Assembly: GCA_024516035.1 (NCBI GenBank) | Contig: CM044955.1 | Span: 47,848,190 to 47,912,189 of the forward strand | Origin: Bactericera cockerelli | Lineage: Eukaryota > Arthropoda > Insecta > Hemiptera > Triozidae | Length of the DNA stretch: 64,000 nt | Direction of reading: 5' to 3' | Shown here: positions 11,452 through 38,652 of the stretch, piece by piece | How positions within the stretch are numbered: the stretch's first letter is position 1 | Layout: every line of letters begins with the position of its first letter | Notes under the pieces: generated by a model | What the model was told of the DNA's origin: nothing | Seen by the model: only the letters and a program-made list of their open reading frames with translations | Database searches by the model: none | Position numbers and translations under genes: made by a program

Positions 11452-11817
11452 CACTGAGATCATATAACATAGAGGGAACCTTACCTATCTCGAGCTGAAC
11501 AAATTTATGCGTCCAACTTTGAACAGCTCTTTCAACAAATCCCGGCCTCTGATTGGTTCAATTTATTTGAATTTTTTGTTTACCTCATGCAGTGGCGGAT
11601 ATCTAAACATTCTTAATTTTCACGTCAGATACCAAATCTTATATTACTACATAATAAGTAGAAAATAAGGAAAGTAAAAGAGAAAGCAAAGACAAGAATA
11701 ACTAATAGGTAAGTATGAACAAAGTAAAAATATTATTTTAGCGGAAATCAACTGATGGTCCCTCTTGGACGCAAATCTTGATACATCGGGCTCCCTCTAT
11801 GTTATATGATCTCAGTG
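11452..11817. mobile_element. hAT-type MITE just after the spondin stop codon
   Basis: The ends CACTGAGATCATATAACATA and the complement at 11790-11817 are inverted repeats. AAATAGTC at 11444-11451 recurs at 11818-11825, a clean 8-base target duplication typical of hAT elements. It starts 79 bases past the stop and may lie in the 3' UTR. A truncated relative is at 23095-23390. Confidence 0.82.
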
Positions 11818-11825
11818 AAATAGTC

Positions 11826-12716
11826 TAACCTCACATTGAATACCTAGGTCTCATTCAAGAAAGAAGTCTGTCTCAAAATCGCCAACTCTCCCTTTCAAAC
11901 GTAAAATTTCTTTCAAATAACCTGACAAGAGTGTGTTGTTTAAAGAGAGATTTGCGGGGTATTATGAGAGTGTAAAATCTTTCTGGAACGAAGCCCTATT
12001 CACTATTGGAGAAATTGTTAAGAACTTAATGTTCCAAATTATTCATGATTAACTAACTACCTCCATTCGTAATACGCACCGGTCTTCCTTGGTATCATAA
12101 GTAATTTGAATTTTAGGGGTCACCAAGTCTTCAACTCGCTGCATGTTGCTCAACTTCAGTGGTCTTTTTTTTGAAACTTTCAAGTCACTCTTGAACTATT
12201 TATATTACAATTCAAATAATTCAATTTAATGTTCAAAAGTAAGCAAAATGTACTTATTATTCACAAAATTGTACAGTAAACACTACAGTAATGCATAGAA
12301 AAAAGAAAGAAATACATACATCATTAAGGAAAAGTTAAAAAATGTTGTATTTTTTGTACTTTATTTGAAGTGTATTCAATAGGTACCCCTTTTGACTTTA
12401 AGCAAGAAGGTGGTTTCATCTTGAATCTCCTTTTCCCTTCGTTCGCTACGATATTTTAAACTCAACGATTTTTCTTCACATCAAAACACTCACTGATTTC
12501 TGTATCTCTGGAACGGTAGCATTTAGAAAGGTAAAATACAATTGGGAAGTTCTCCTTATGGTCTAGAAATAATTAAGAAATATGACAAAAATAATAATAA
12601 TATAAGTGATTGATGGCTAGAAATCTATTATTTATGAAGCAATGAATCACAGTATGGCTATCAAAAAAGTAGATAACATTAATCCAACAGACTCGTAATC
12701 TAAAGGTTCAATTCTT
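11826..12716. other. Spacer without a gene
   Basis: AT-rich. The only recognisable item is a short minus-strand fragment of a 5S-derived SINE head near 12105-12165 (GGTCACCAAGTCTTCAACTC). I see no exon-like sequence. Confidence 0.5.
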
Positions 12717-12914
12717 ATGCCGGGTCCACACTAAGCGAACATTGTTAGCTAACAATATTCGCGAACAATGTTATCCGCACATTTTGTTCGCGAACATTGT
12801 TAGCTAACACTGTTCACTGTTCGCAGTGTGGACCCGGCATTAGAAAATGTTTTTACGACTTGTTTGAAATAACATTGTTAGCTAACAATGTTCGCTTAGT
12901 GTGGACCCGGCATT
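12717..12914. mobile_element. MITE with 40-bp TIRs
   Basis: Both ends are ATGCCGGGTCCACACTAAGC in inverted orientation (12717-12756 and 12872-12914), each followed by a GAACATTGTTAGCTAACAAT segment that is itself palindromic. An extra internal copy of the right tip lies at 12825-12840. Confidence 0.65.
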
Positions 12915-12937
12915 AGCATGCCGAATATTAGTGAGGC

Positions 12938-13005
12938 GTGTTTGAGTAAATTGTAACATCCCTATCGTGATTGACACATTTATACTTATAAGTCGAGTGA
13001 CTTAA
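12938..13005 (+). mobile_element. SINE family C 3' fragment
   Basis: A diverged match to the family C body (TGTTTGAGTAAATTGTAACA, then GTGATTGACAC). The head is missing. Confidence 0.4.
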
Positions 13006-13164
13006 CACTCACTCATTCATGACTGTTTATCCGTACTGGTATGTCTAGGAGTATGTAATTTGGTATGTAGGTAAGGACTTTGGCTTCTACTCTAGACATT
13101 CCAATTTTTCTTCTTCTTCTTTTACTCTGTCTTATGCCGCTTAAGCAGGGGCGACAATGTTTAA

Positions 13165-13510
13165 ACTCATGGTTGAGGTTGATTGGTTTTGGCACATTTT
13201 TACAGCTGGATGCTCTTCCTAACGCCAACAATTCTATTTGATTTAACGTCTTGGATTAGGACGGGGGTTTTACCCTCCATTCGCTGGGAATCATACCAGC
13301 TACCCACATTAACCTTATCCAGCCTTGGTAGGGCCGGAAATGCCAGCCTCACATGTACGGAACAGAATTTTCTGTGTGAAATTCTGCTCCGACCGGGGAT
13401 CGAACTCAGGATCTCTGGACTCTGTAGGTATACTATTTTCTACCCGGTCGGGATTCGAACCCAGGTCACTGTGGGTGCAAGCCCAGTGTGCTAGTCCACT
13501 CGGCCCAGGT
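13165..13510 (-). mobile_element. tRNA-headed SINE, family L
   Basis: Minus-strand tRNA-like modules (box-B-like GGGTTCGAATCCC at about 13450, a second at about 13400) are followed by a body at 13240-13340 that matches the body of the 5S-headed SINEs (ACCCACATTAACC on the plus strand). The tail reads GTTAGGAAGAGCATCCAGCTG, also seen at 26150-26175. Confidence 0.55.
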
Positions 13511-13568
13511 CATTACTAGACATATTTACAGTAAATTGATATGATTAAGAACACATAGGTACTTTTAA

Positions 13569-13965
13569 GCCGGCCACATACGCACATGCATGCATGAACA
13601 CTGATTAGGCAGCATGCTCGTGATCTTTTACTGTCACACATGCTCATGCTGCATGCACCATGCGTGCAAGACAGACACGCCTGCGGATAGGTGCCGCACC
13701 CCGTAATCATGCTAGACACAAATCTAGCTAACCGACCTCAGTAGCTTCGTCGATAAGGCGGCGGACTTGTAACCTGGAGGTCGGTGGTTCAAGTTCCAGT
13801 TTCAGCGTAGATTTATTTAGTAAAGCGAGTTTGAGTAGTTGTGATATCGCAAATGTGATTAACACAAATATGATAACTTAACATAACACAAATTTAGCTA
13901 CATATGGCGATCAATTGCTACAGAGAGGCACGCCTGTTCATGCATGTGTGTGTGTGGGGCCAGCC
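13569..13965. mobile_element. MITE split by a SINE, beside the MCM4 stop codon
   Basis: Imperfect inverted ends GCCGGCCACATACGCACATG and its counterpart at 13936-13965 enclose two halves separated by SINE C at 13732-13880. The right end lies 30 bases from the MCM4 stop codon, so it probably lies in the MCM4 3' UTR. Confidence 0.6.
13732..13880 (+). mobile_element. SINE family C with target duplication
   Basis: tRNA-like head (CCTCAGTAGCTTCGTCGATA; box-B-like GGTTCAAGTTCC) and a body GAGTAGTTGTGATATCGCAA. ACAAATCTAGCT before and ACAAATTTAGCT after form the target duplication inside the surrounding MITE. Confidence 0.75.
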
Positions 13966-13994
13966 TGTGTGTACATTCATAGTGCTTCATACTA

Positions 13995-29399
<15,405 letters not shown>

Positions 29400-29405
29400 G
29401 GCTCA

Positions 29406-29408
29406 GCT
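29406..29408 (-). promoter_or_regulatory. Splice acceptor just upstream of the MCM4 start codon
   Basis: The minus strand reads CTTTCCTCTCAG then CTGAGCC and ATG. The pyrimidine-rich tract and AG seven bases before the start codon indicate that the 5' UTR is split and that transcription starts further upstream. Confidence 0.6.
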
Positions 29409-30568
29409 GAGAGGAAAGATAGAGAGATCATGTTATAATTATGATTGAATGTACAATTTATTTTGGATATATGTAGTATGTACCTACCCATGTTATTTTG
29501 AAATGTTCAAGGCAAAGACCAAATGTAACATTAATTGGATTTTTTTTAATGTATCAAAATGCCCACCTTTGTCATGCAATAAGTATGCTTAGTGCCCAAG
29601 GTTCACATAAAGGATCTGGGAGTCCATAAATTATTTCCATCATCAGACACTTACAGACACATAATTTATTAATAATTATGTATTATATATATTATACATA
29701 ATTATTACTAAATTATTTTTACCTGACCTGGTTGTTAGGGTTTTCAATTAATACTGTGACTTAAACACCTCTGGGTGACCTGGTCACTGAAATTGACTTC
29801 TTTTTATTTGACCAGACCAAAAAATCCTGACCGGAGTGAACCAACTTGTTTGGTTCCATAATAATAAGAAGAAGCTGATAATTTCAAATGCAAAATGCAA
29901 ACAAACACCAATATCTTTAATGTATATAAACCCGAGTCCCAAAAATTACTTTTATTATTATTCAAATTTTGGTTGACCAGAGCTGATCTTTTGGTCTTGT
30001 TCAGGCTTTTTGTTCAATTAAAAAAAAAACCAATTTTGGATCTGTTGTGACCAGTTGAGTCAATTTGGTTTTGATGTCCTGATTTGAAATAGTCAGGGTG
30101 GGTCTTTTAGCCTCCCTTTGCTGGGAATCGTACCAGCTACCCACATGAACCTCAGCCAATAAGTCTTATATCCAGGTTTGACTTAGATATATAAAAAATT
30201 ACAGTTTGGATTCTCACATTAAATCAGATAAAGTGTCTAGTGTACATCTTGATAGTGATAGCAGTTAGCACTGTTGATTTCTAGCAGTTCAATGTATGAG
30301 TACCATTCAACAGGTAGATAGCTTTTATTGGTAAGGTTAATTTTGAGATTGAACTTGTTCTGATATACTAAAACACTCAGAATTCAGATAACTGAAATAT
30401 TTCCCAAAAATGCAATTTAATTAGTGAAATATTCAAAAAGGTTTTTCAGTTCTCATAAAGTTTGATCTATTGTTGTTGGAGCTTAAGAGTAGGTGCTTCA
30501 ACTAGACCCTTCCTGCATCTTCATGCACTCTAACATGATTTATTCAACATAAAAGTTTGAGAGCTTAC

Positions 30569-30690
30569 CGTGTGAACGAGAACTGATTCAACTGATTAGG
30601 GTGTTGTATTTAATAGGAATTCGTTCTTAACTGAGCTTTTAAACAACTTTTACAAACAAAAAACTTAAAATTCTGGTAATTTAACACCTT
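30569..30690 (-). other. Candidate noncoding first exon of MCM4
   Basis: The minus strand at 30569 ends CGTTCACACG and is followed by GTAAGC, a strong donor. It lies just downstream of an E2F consensus and would splice to the acceptor at 29407. The 5' limit is not visible, so the start coordinate of transcription is a guess. Confidence 0.4.
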
Positions 30691-30728
30691 GTCCTGGAAA
30701 AATAAATTTATGTTTTGTTTTCATTTGG

Positions 30729-30739
30729 TTTGGCGCGAA
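30729..30739 (-). promoter_or_regulatory. E2F consensus site upstream of MCM4
   Basis: TTTGGCGCGAA fits the E2F consensus TTTSGCGC. MCM genes are established E2F targets induced at G1/S. The site stands out because the surroundings are AT-rich with hardly any CpG. A further GGCGC lies at about 30804. Confidence 0.5.
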
Positions 30740-30809
30740 TTTGTTTTGTAAACAACTTTTGTCCTTGGAAACAGCTGATTTCTGTGATTCAAAAAAATTG
30801 AAGGCGCTT

Positions 30810-32529
30810 TAATAAATGTTGCATTTCATATTGCATAACTGTTATGTACCTTACATTAATCGAGGCGCATGAATTTCCTCTAATCTAATCTATGGTTAGA
30901 CTTTGTGCAAATTGTACATAATATTATATTATTGTATGTCTTATGCGTGTCCGAATAATCCAAAGTGTTTAGACGTTGTAGTAAGAGGCATCAAAAAATT
31001 GATGAACAATAACCTTATAGTAATGTAAATTATACAGGGTGTAATTATTATGTATGTGAACAATAGTTCAGAAGCATGTTATAATGGCTGTCCTTGATTA
31101 ATTCATTAAGACATAAAAGTTACTATTTAGTATGAGTAAGTTATATTTTAGAAGATTTTTTTTTTTTTTCTAAAAGAAGAAAATAATAACATTCATCTTG
31201 TTATATGTATTTTAGGCTTTGAATATTTTTTATTTATATTTCCGTATTTCGTACTTCACTTGACATTGTGAACATACCATAATAATTATCTTATACACAA
31301 TAAAATTAGGTACTCACTTAGAATTCATTCCTATAAAAAATCTGAAAATTTTCTCTCTCTAGGACTAGGAGCTGTCAAGTCGAAAAAAGTGTTAGTTTTA
31401 ACTATCAAACTCCTGGAAGCTATTAAAAATGATACTTTGTGTACTTGCATAATTTTATGTCAATCCCAGATAACTTGCTTAGGTACCTATTTTTGTAATG
31501 TTGTCATTGTTATCTGTACCAGAAATAAATGATTCACCTGCATGGAAAACCGTTAAAACTGTTCTGAAGAATAAAATAGGCATTATATTATTATGTAGAG
31601 TAGTTCTAAATATAAAAAATGTCAGTTTCATTTTTGTGACTTACGCACGTAACAGTACGTAACAAGCAATAGGATCCTTTCATTTTTTGATAGGTACTTC
31701 TTTGCATTTTGCATCTGTCAAAATTGACAAAAAGATACATTTAATTCATTAAAATAATTATTAATTTTAAATGTTCCTAATCAGGGTCAGAGCCCTGCTA
31801 TGTACATTCATTAACACATGGAAGAGAATACCGTTGGCATTAGCACCGCCCTTGATCAAGTTTTGTTTTCTTAATTTTAATATCTATTTATGTATATATT
31901 CTGTGTCATTATTTTGTAAATAAAACTTGATCCAACTTGTTTAATAATAGATAATAGACCTAAGTATTCTATTTAAAATTGGGCAAACTTGGCAACAGTG
32001 GTGTTACAAATTGTACTTTACAGATAATTAGGTACCTACGTTACTTCTCAGTGCTAATGCTTTGAAAAAAAAACTTCTGGAAAATTTTCATTTCACCCTT
32101 CTAAAAGAAGAAACATAACATTCACAAAGAGGAAATGAAGAGAACTATGGCGTTTTTTTTATGATTTGTAGCCCAAATAAATATTTATGAGGGAGGGTTG
32201 CAAAATGTTCGTGAGGACTTCATAATGTTTTATAGCTGCATACAAAATGCACTATTATACTAAAGAAGGGGGTTTCATCGCGAGCCTACCGGTAAGTCAT
32301 TCTATAGATACAGATAAATAATCAACGTACCTAAGTAGGTAATATCTAAAGAAAATTTGCTGCGATTTTGTACAAAAGCTGTGAGTCATTTTGCACAAAA
32401 TGATCTTCACCTTGTTCTCTTGAAAAACATGATCCCAATGTATGTTATTACTTCCGATAAATTTCTAATATTAGAAATCGGAGAAGTTCGTTTTTTTTTA
32501 ACACGATGCAGCAAAATCTTTCCTCATTT
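30810..32529. other. Spacer without a gene
   Basis: AT-rich. TACAGGGTG near 31033 resembles the tip of the mariner-type element at 3325 but no partner end is visible. I see no exon, RNA gene or complete repeat. Confidence 0.4.
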
Positions 32530-32835
32530 CAGCGCAGGTAATAGCTCAGTGGTTAGTCAATAGCTTGCCATGGGGAAGGTCCCGGGTTCAATCCTCCGAG
32601 TTGACAAAAAAAATTGTACTCTAAATTTGATGACAGTTGTTTGCCAGGGACCTTCTGGTGCGCTCGTATTGACCCAGCACCTAAATGGGAAGTACTGTGT
32701 GACTTCTCGCCCATCAGAGGGGAGGCATACTACGGGATGGGCAGACTACAAAACAGTAGCTCCTGTTTCACGGCTACGAAATAAAAAAGGCTTGTGAAAC
32801 ACTTATCTTTAAAAGAAAGAAAGAAAGAAAAATAA
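32530..32835 (+). mobile_element. tRNA-derived SINE, family E
   Basis: Head with AATAGCTCAGTGGTTAGTCA (box A) and GGTCCCGGGTTCAATCC (box B), body with GACCCAGCACCTAAATGGGA and CCCATCAGAGGGGAGGC, and an (AAAG)n tail. The copies at 38520 and 48679 match. Confidence 0.75.
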
Positions 32836-33572
32836 AAAAAATACATTATCTAACAAATATGTATTATAATATACATTATTATATTATGTAGGTACCTACA
32901 TAATTAATATGTATACCATTCCTAGGTAGGTAATAAAATTATACATTTGCAATTGTATACAAATTATACATGTTTGTAGTTCTATGTTCTATTAACCCAA
33001 AAGAGGACGGACCAAGATATAAAATCACATTAGAATTATACACATCAATTATTATGTGTCCAATTTTTAATCCACATTATAATCTACTTTCAAATTTAGG
33101 TACTGTCATTTTCTGTTTGTATCATAAAAAAACTCTTCCGCTCTCTTAACTCCCACTCTTCAAAAAAAATCTACCATTTGAAAACGCCTCCACTTTTGAA
33201 AATGACTTTATTAAACAACCTAGTAAATTGTCACCAATAAAATACTTACTTTCAGGGTGTCTTGCTTAGTCTGATTGATAGAATGATTGATATCAGGCTT
33301 ATACTTAATTATATTTGAGTAATAAGTATATTTATTGAACGGGAATAACAGTATGTAAGAATACAAACTACAGAAACATGAAATGGTAACACTTATGAAA
33401 ATAGTGAAAATAAATTACAAGTATAAGTTTAAAAAATATCATAGTAAATATGCGAAAAATAAGGTTTTGTCACTGTCACAAGGTTTTGAGAAATAGCATA
33501 AAAACAATAAAAATTAAATTGAAACAATTTGCTCGATAAAAATTAGAACATTCGTTACATCAAAGCTGATGT

Positions 33573-33793
33573 TAGCCGGCGTCGCCATCGATAGCGCGTT
33601 GAATGCACCGGTTCTCGTAACATCACTGAAGTTAAGCAACGTACAGCGAGGTGAAGACTTCGTAATGGCTGGGTGAGTTTAATGTGGGTGTTAGGTTTGT
33701 GATTTTCCTGCGAATGGAGGGTAACACCTCCGTCGTGATATGACCAATATGACCATGTAGGTTGAAAGCAAGGTTAAACCCAAATTAAAAAAA
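33573..33793 (+). mobile_element. 5S-rRNA-derived SINE (young subfamily)
   Basis: The head GCCGGCGTCGCCATCGATAG, then GAATGCACCGGTTCTCGTAA and GAAGTTAAGCAACG, is the internal promoter region of 5S rRNA. The body and a GTTAAACCCAAATTAAAAAA end follow. Confidence 0.8.
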
Positions 33794-33935
33794 GCCGATG
33801 AAAAGACAGCGTCCGTCGACGGTACATTGAACATTGAGTCGGTTGAATACATCATTTCTCGTTGTGTCACTGAAGTTAAGCAACGTCGAGCGAGGTTAGG
33901 ACTTGGATAGGTTGCCAATGAAATATGAAGAATCC
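33794..33935 (+). mobile_element. 5S-rRNA-derived SINE head (older subfamily)
   Basis: A second 5S-like head directly follows the first element: GAATACATCATTTCTCG, GTTAAGCAACGTCGAGCGAG and TTAGGACTTGGATAGGTTG, keeping the 3' half of 5S that the young copy has lost. The body is missing. Confidence 0.65.
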
Positions 33936-34396
33936 TATTTCGCGAGCTCGTATAATAAGTAGAAAATATTTTTTTTTCGCCATAAAAAAGGAGAAAATAC
34001 AAACTACAAATGATGGAGGCATGATTATCAGGTTGAAGAGAATTTTTTTTTAGCTAAATGGAGGTGAGATGAGGTGAGTGAGACTCTTTTCAAAGTGTGT
34101 AGGTTGTTGGGACATTGTAGAATGTACATACATACCTACGATATACTAAGGAAAGTTCAAAGAGACACAAGTACCCATCTTTTATGCAACAAATTTAGCA
34201 CAAATGAATGAATGGGGTACATAAATTTTGCTGATTTAGTCATAGCAGGTATTAGGTTGGGTTTCTTTTACGCACGTCATCTGTAAGATGCAAATCAAAG
34301 TAGAAGGATGACAGCAAATTTTTTGTTGTTGTTGCACTTTTCGAATAAAATTTCGGCATTGCTTCGAATAAAAGCTCGGTTTTCCCGCGATAACTT

Positions 34397-34545
34397 TTTA
34401 TTAATTTGGGTTTAACATCGCTTTTAATTGCATGGTCATATCACGAAAGGGGTGTTACCCTCTATTCGCAGGAAACTCACGAACCTGCTACCCACATTAA
34501 CCTCACCCAGCCTGGGTTGGGCCGGAATGCCAGCATCACGAAGTG
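34397..34545 (-). mobile_element. 5S-derived SINE body, headless
   Basis: Reverse copy of the body (AACCTGCTACCCACATTAAC, CACCCAGCCTGGGTTGGGCC on the plus strand) ending where the 5S head would begin. Confidence 0.6.
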
Positions 34546-34842
34546 TTCACCCCCGCGATAACTGTAACGGACTGTCACGAGGGAAGTACATTTTGAATAC
34601 ATGGCTACATACCTAATCTGCTCAAATATAATTTTATTTATTCCTACTTAGGTACTCAATAGTTATTAGTTAGGTACTCATTTTAAGAATGGCTATGGGT
34701 ACCTATTACCTACTTCCTACTTAATATCATGGAACGCGTAGGTAGGTAATATAAACGGCAAACCTATATAAATTTTAGCATATTTTCACAAACATCAAAA
34801 TTATTTTTATAAATTAAAATATTTAATTCATTAAAAAAAAGC

Positions 34843-35032
34843 CAACCTCCTTGGCTTAAGTGGTTAAGAGCATTGGTTGCTGACGCGGAGGTTGCGGGCT
34901 CGAATCCTGGCCGGAGCAGAAAATTGTGACCGTATTTTTTCGTTTCCGGAATGGCATGGATGTAAAGGTAAAATGCCCTGAAGCAATGTGTGAGCCGTTT
35001 CAGAGCAAAATAAACTTAAAAAGAAAATGTTC
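34843..35032 (+). mobile_element. tRNA-derived SINE, family F
   Basis: Head CTTGGCTTAAGTGGTTAAGA and GCGGGCTCGAATCCTGGCC (box B), body TTTCCGGAATGGCATGGATG. A second copy is at 41642-41812. Confidence 0.65.
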
Positions 35033-35463
35033 GTTAACAGTTCACATGTCTTGTCTAACGTTCTCTTTCAGAATCATTGTACAGTGCCATGTTAGTGTGG
35101 GTGTATGGAGATAAAATAATGAATGAAGCCACCTTAATCACACAAATATAATATCCATCCTATGAAGTTTTACGTACTCCAGAGGTCGTATTTATTTATA
35201 GGTAGTAACTATAGTAATTATTTTCTATATTCTTGTGTCCCGTGATTCAGATTGGAGTAGGTATAAATCATAATGCAGGGCCGTTTTGAGGATTCTACAA
35301 TCATCCACCATTGAGAAAATCATAAATATAAAAGAGTTGGAAGGCCATTCATTCAGATACGCAGGATTAAAGGTTGTGTAAGTTCAGTGACAGAAGCAGG
35401 ACTGGTGTATTCCACGTGACATCGATGCTGCAGCTATACAAAATTTTGAAAATAAAATATTTA

Positions 35464-35680
35464 TAGACGGAAACGGGAACGTCCTCCATTCGATGGGAAT
35501 CGTACCAGATACCCACATTAACCTCACCTAGCCTGGGTAGGGCCAGAAATGCCAGCTTGCCAGCCTCACGTGTTTGGAGGGAACAGAATTTTCTTCTAAA
35601 AGTCTGCCCCAACTGGGGATCGAACTCGGGATCTCTGGACTACGGGCAGTAGTCTGAACCGTTACGCCACGGGCTGGCAT
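35464..35680 (-). mobile_element. tRNA-headed SINE, family L
   Basis: On the minus strand a tRNA-like head with box-B-like CCCGAGTTCGATCCCC is followed by a body matching 13240-13340 and the 5S-headed SINEs. A 5S-head scrap lies just left at 35368-35440. Confidence 0.6.
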
Positions 35681-35891
35681 ATCTATTAGATATAATAAAT
35701 TTGGCTCATTGGCACGCCTGAGAACGCCCCTGTATATGTATAAGTGTATACATCCGCTGATTCTATGCTAATTACAATGAACAGGAGAAAGTAAACAATA
35801 GAAAATCCGTTATTTTGCTACAGTAACTTTCTAAAACAAAAAGGGGGGCGAAAAATAATAGAAAGCAAAGATGCCAGGAGTTGTATTTTCT

Positions 35892-36178
35892 GAGGTTTTT
35901 TTAAATTTGGGTTCAATGTCGCTTTCAACTGCATGGTCAATATGGTCATATTGGTCATACTATCACGACGGGGTTTTACAGTCTATTCGCAGGAAACTCT
36001 AAAACAACTACTCAAATTAATCTCACCCAGCCTGAGTGTGTGTCCGGAAATAGCCAGCATCACAAGAGTTCGAATTTCAATGGTCATCCATCCAAGTCTT
36101 AGCCTCGCTGGACGTTGCTTAACTTCAGTGACAGAACAAGAACAGGTGTATTGAACGTGCCATCGACATGGCACGTTG
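35892..36178 (-). mobile_element. 5S-rRNA-derived SINE (older subfamily), full length
   Basis: The minus strand has head GCCATGTCGATGGCACGTTC, GTTAAGCAACGTCCAGCGAG and AAGACTTGGATGGATGACC, then the body and a tail near 35892. The 5S part spans about 100 bases. Confidence 0.72.
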
Positions 36179-36369
36179 AATTGAATATTAAGAAAGGCAT
36201 GGCCGTTATGTGGCCATCCCTAAAATTGATCATACTACTCGAGAAAATTATAAGTAGAAAACATGGCGGTTCGTCTTTTTTATACATTTGTGCACAAAAT
36301 AAGACACCTGATCCATGCAGCTGTAGGTACTTAAAGTTCAATGATCTAACTATAGCAGGAGATTAAGTA

Positions 36370-37714
36370 GATAAAACTTTCGAAAGACTTGAATTAGAAG
36401 AAGCACTAAGTAGATAAGAGAGATCATTTAGATAACATTGCAGATTAGAAGTTAACTCTTTAGATATCATTTGAGAAGAGTTAACTCTTGATCTTAGCAA
36501 GTCTTAAGCATGACCAGGACGTGGGTGTATCTCCATAACCAGTTTCCTAACCAAATTAAGTGCAATTTTTTACTCTCGTGTCACCTTTACTCATTTGGGT
36601 TAGATATTTCTAAGTTTGAATGCCAAGTTTCATTAATAATTTTGAAAAGGTCAAAAAAATTCACTCCCAATGAGTTATTATAGTTACCGGTGGAAAGGTC
36701 CTGGCGGTCACCTTAGCAACAAAATCCTGATCACTTGTAGACTTGCAGGTGAAAATCACTGCTTTTAGTTCATAATTTATGTGTGCAAGGCGGAATAATT
36801 TTTGGCCCAATTTTTTTTAAGCGCAGTTAATTTGTGACCTAAAACCACAACAATAACAAACCAAAAAAGTCAATTTATTATTTTGGTAGGTAGGTAACTA
36901 ACCAGTCCATTGATTTTTTCTTATTGTTGGCTTAACGTCACTCTTCATTCGCTGGAGACAAACAGCTAATACCAACGTTAACCTCAACCAGCCTGAGTTG
37001 GCTGGCTAAATTTGTCAGCAACATGGTTTTTTATTTATTTATCTTGGCCTCGGGGACTACTGCAAAAACATTATCCTGAGGTCGGTCAAGATCAGAATAG
37101 GAGACCAAAGTTCAAAATTGTGTGAACATAAAATGTGAGATAAATAGATGCTTTTGTATACATGTAGGTTAAAGCTTACCAACATTTCTTATTTCAGGAG
37201 ATACCCCGTTAATAGACCCTGAATTGATGCTATACATGTACGTTTACAGTACATATTGCTAATACAAACACAAATAAAGAAGCTATAATGAGCAGTGATA
37301 AACACCAACGGTCCCCTAGAAGTTGCTAGATTAGACGCCATAAAAGTTGTTAGCTGTTTTAGAAGTGACTATTTAATCGATGTTATAAATAAAGTTCCTT
37401 ACTGCAATCGATTTGTTCAGGATGAGGCGGATAGAAAACTACCTACTAGAAATCGTTTAAAGCGTTCATTAATTTGTAACACATTGCTTCGTTATACCTG
37501 CAATAGTACTTTAGCTACCTAGGTATCTATACCGACAGCTATAACAACAAGCTGATTAGTAGAATAGTAGGTGTAGTGTATAAGTACCAGTCTGGTACCT
37601 AAACTTACCTACCTCTAGTATTCATAAGCTTTTATATAAATAAAAGTAGATAGGTATGTTATGTAACTTGGTAAAAAAAAAAAACGGTACAGGCAGCGTT
37701 GATGACACTTATTT
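36370..37714. other. Spacer without a recognisable gene
   Basis: AT-rich. A 5S-SINE body fragment lies near 36920-37015. An open frame at 37295-37522 resembles nothing I know and has no exon signals. Confidence 0.4.
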
Positions 37715-37905
37715 TAAATTTGGTTTTAAAATCGCTTTTAACTGTATGGTTATAACATGACAGGGGTGTTACCCTCCATTCGCATTAATCTCACAAAACC
37801 TGCTACCTACATTAAACTCACCCAGCCTGGGTTGGACCGGAATGCCAGCATCATAACCTCGCTGGACGTTGCTTAACTTCGGTGATCCTACGAGCACCAA
37901 TATTA
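37715..37905 (-). mobile_element. 5S-rRNA-derived SINE
   Basis: Body (CCTCCATTCGCATTAATCTC, CACCCAGCCTGGGTTGGACC) and part of the 5S head (CTCGCTGGACGTTGCTTAAC on the plus strand). Confidence 0.62.
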
Positions 37906-38519
37906 CCAATAGAGTGACATTACCAATCACAAGCTTAATTATTATGAAACTAGTTAGAAGCTCTATTTTTTAATCTAGCTATATTATATATTTACATAAT
38001 TATAAATAAGTTATGTACATAAAAAATGCCAGGTAATTATCAGAAAGACTTGACACTGTCCGACAGATTTGACAGGTCTAGATTTAATCCGTCCGCAACG
38101 GATAAAATGATCCGATACTTAGTCAGATAGGACACTTTAGCGACCCGATACTTGGCTGTCTGAATCGCTTAATCAGTTAGGACACTTACTCATTAGGTTC
38201 GCTAATAAGTTGAACCGTGTCTATACAGGATGGAGCGTAAGAAATGGGTTCAACATAAATGTAAAAAAAGCCAAGTCTTTCCTGTGAAAAAATCCAGTCA
38301 TTAAAAGTACTGAGTCCAGACACCAGACCAATTTATTCAATTTTTCTGCTATATATAGGTACCTAGATGTTCTAGTATGGATAGCAATGTCATTAGCGCA
38401 CTGATTTAACCGTGAGCTTAATTGGTTATTTTATTGTGTAGTTGTTCGTCTATTTCATATTTGTCTCTTAGCAGCAATGCAATTGGGCGCTAGACTTTTA
38501 CTTATTTATAATGCAAAAA

Positions 38520-38652
38520 ATATGTCACCATTCGCCCTTCAGAGGGGAGGCATACTACGGGTTGGGCAGGCTACAACACAGACCATAAGCGTCTATTTCG
38601 TAGTTCCTGTTACATGGCTACGAAATAAAAAAGGCTATGAAACACTCATATT
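38520..38652 (+). mobile_element. SINE family E, headless
   Basis: CGCCCTTCAGAGGGGAGGCA and ACATGGCTACGAAATAAAAA match the 3' part of the copy at 32530. Confidence 0.6.
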
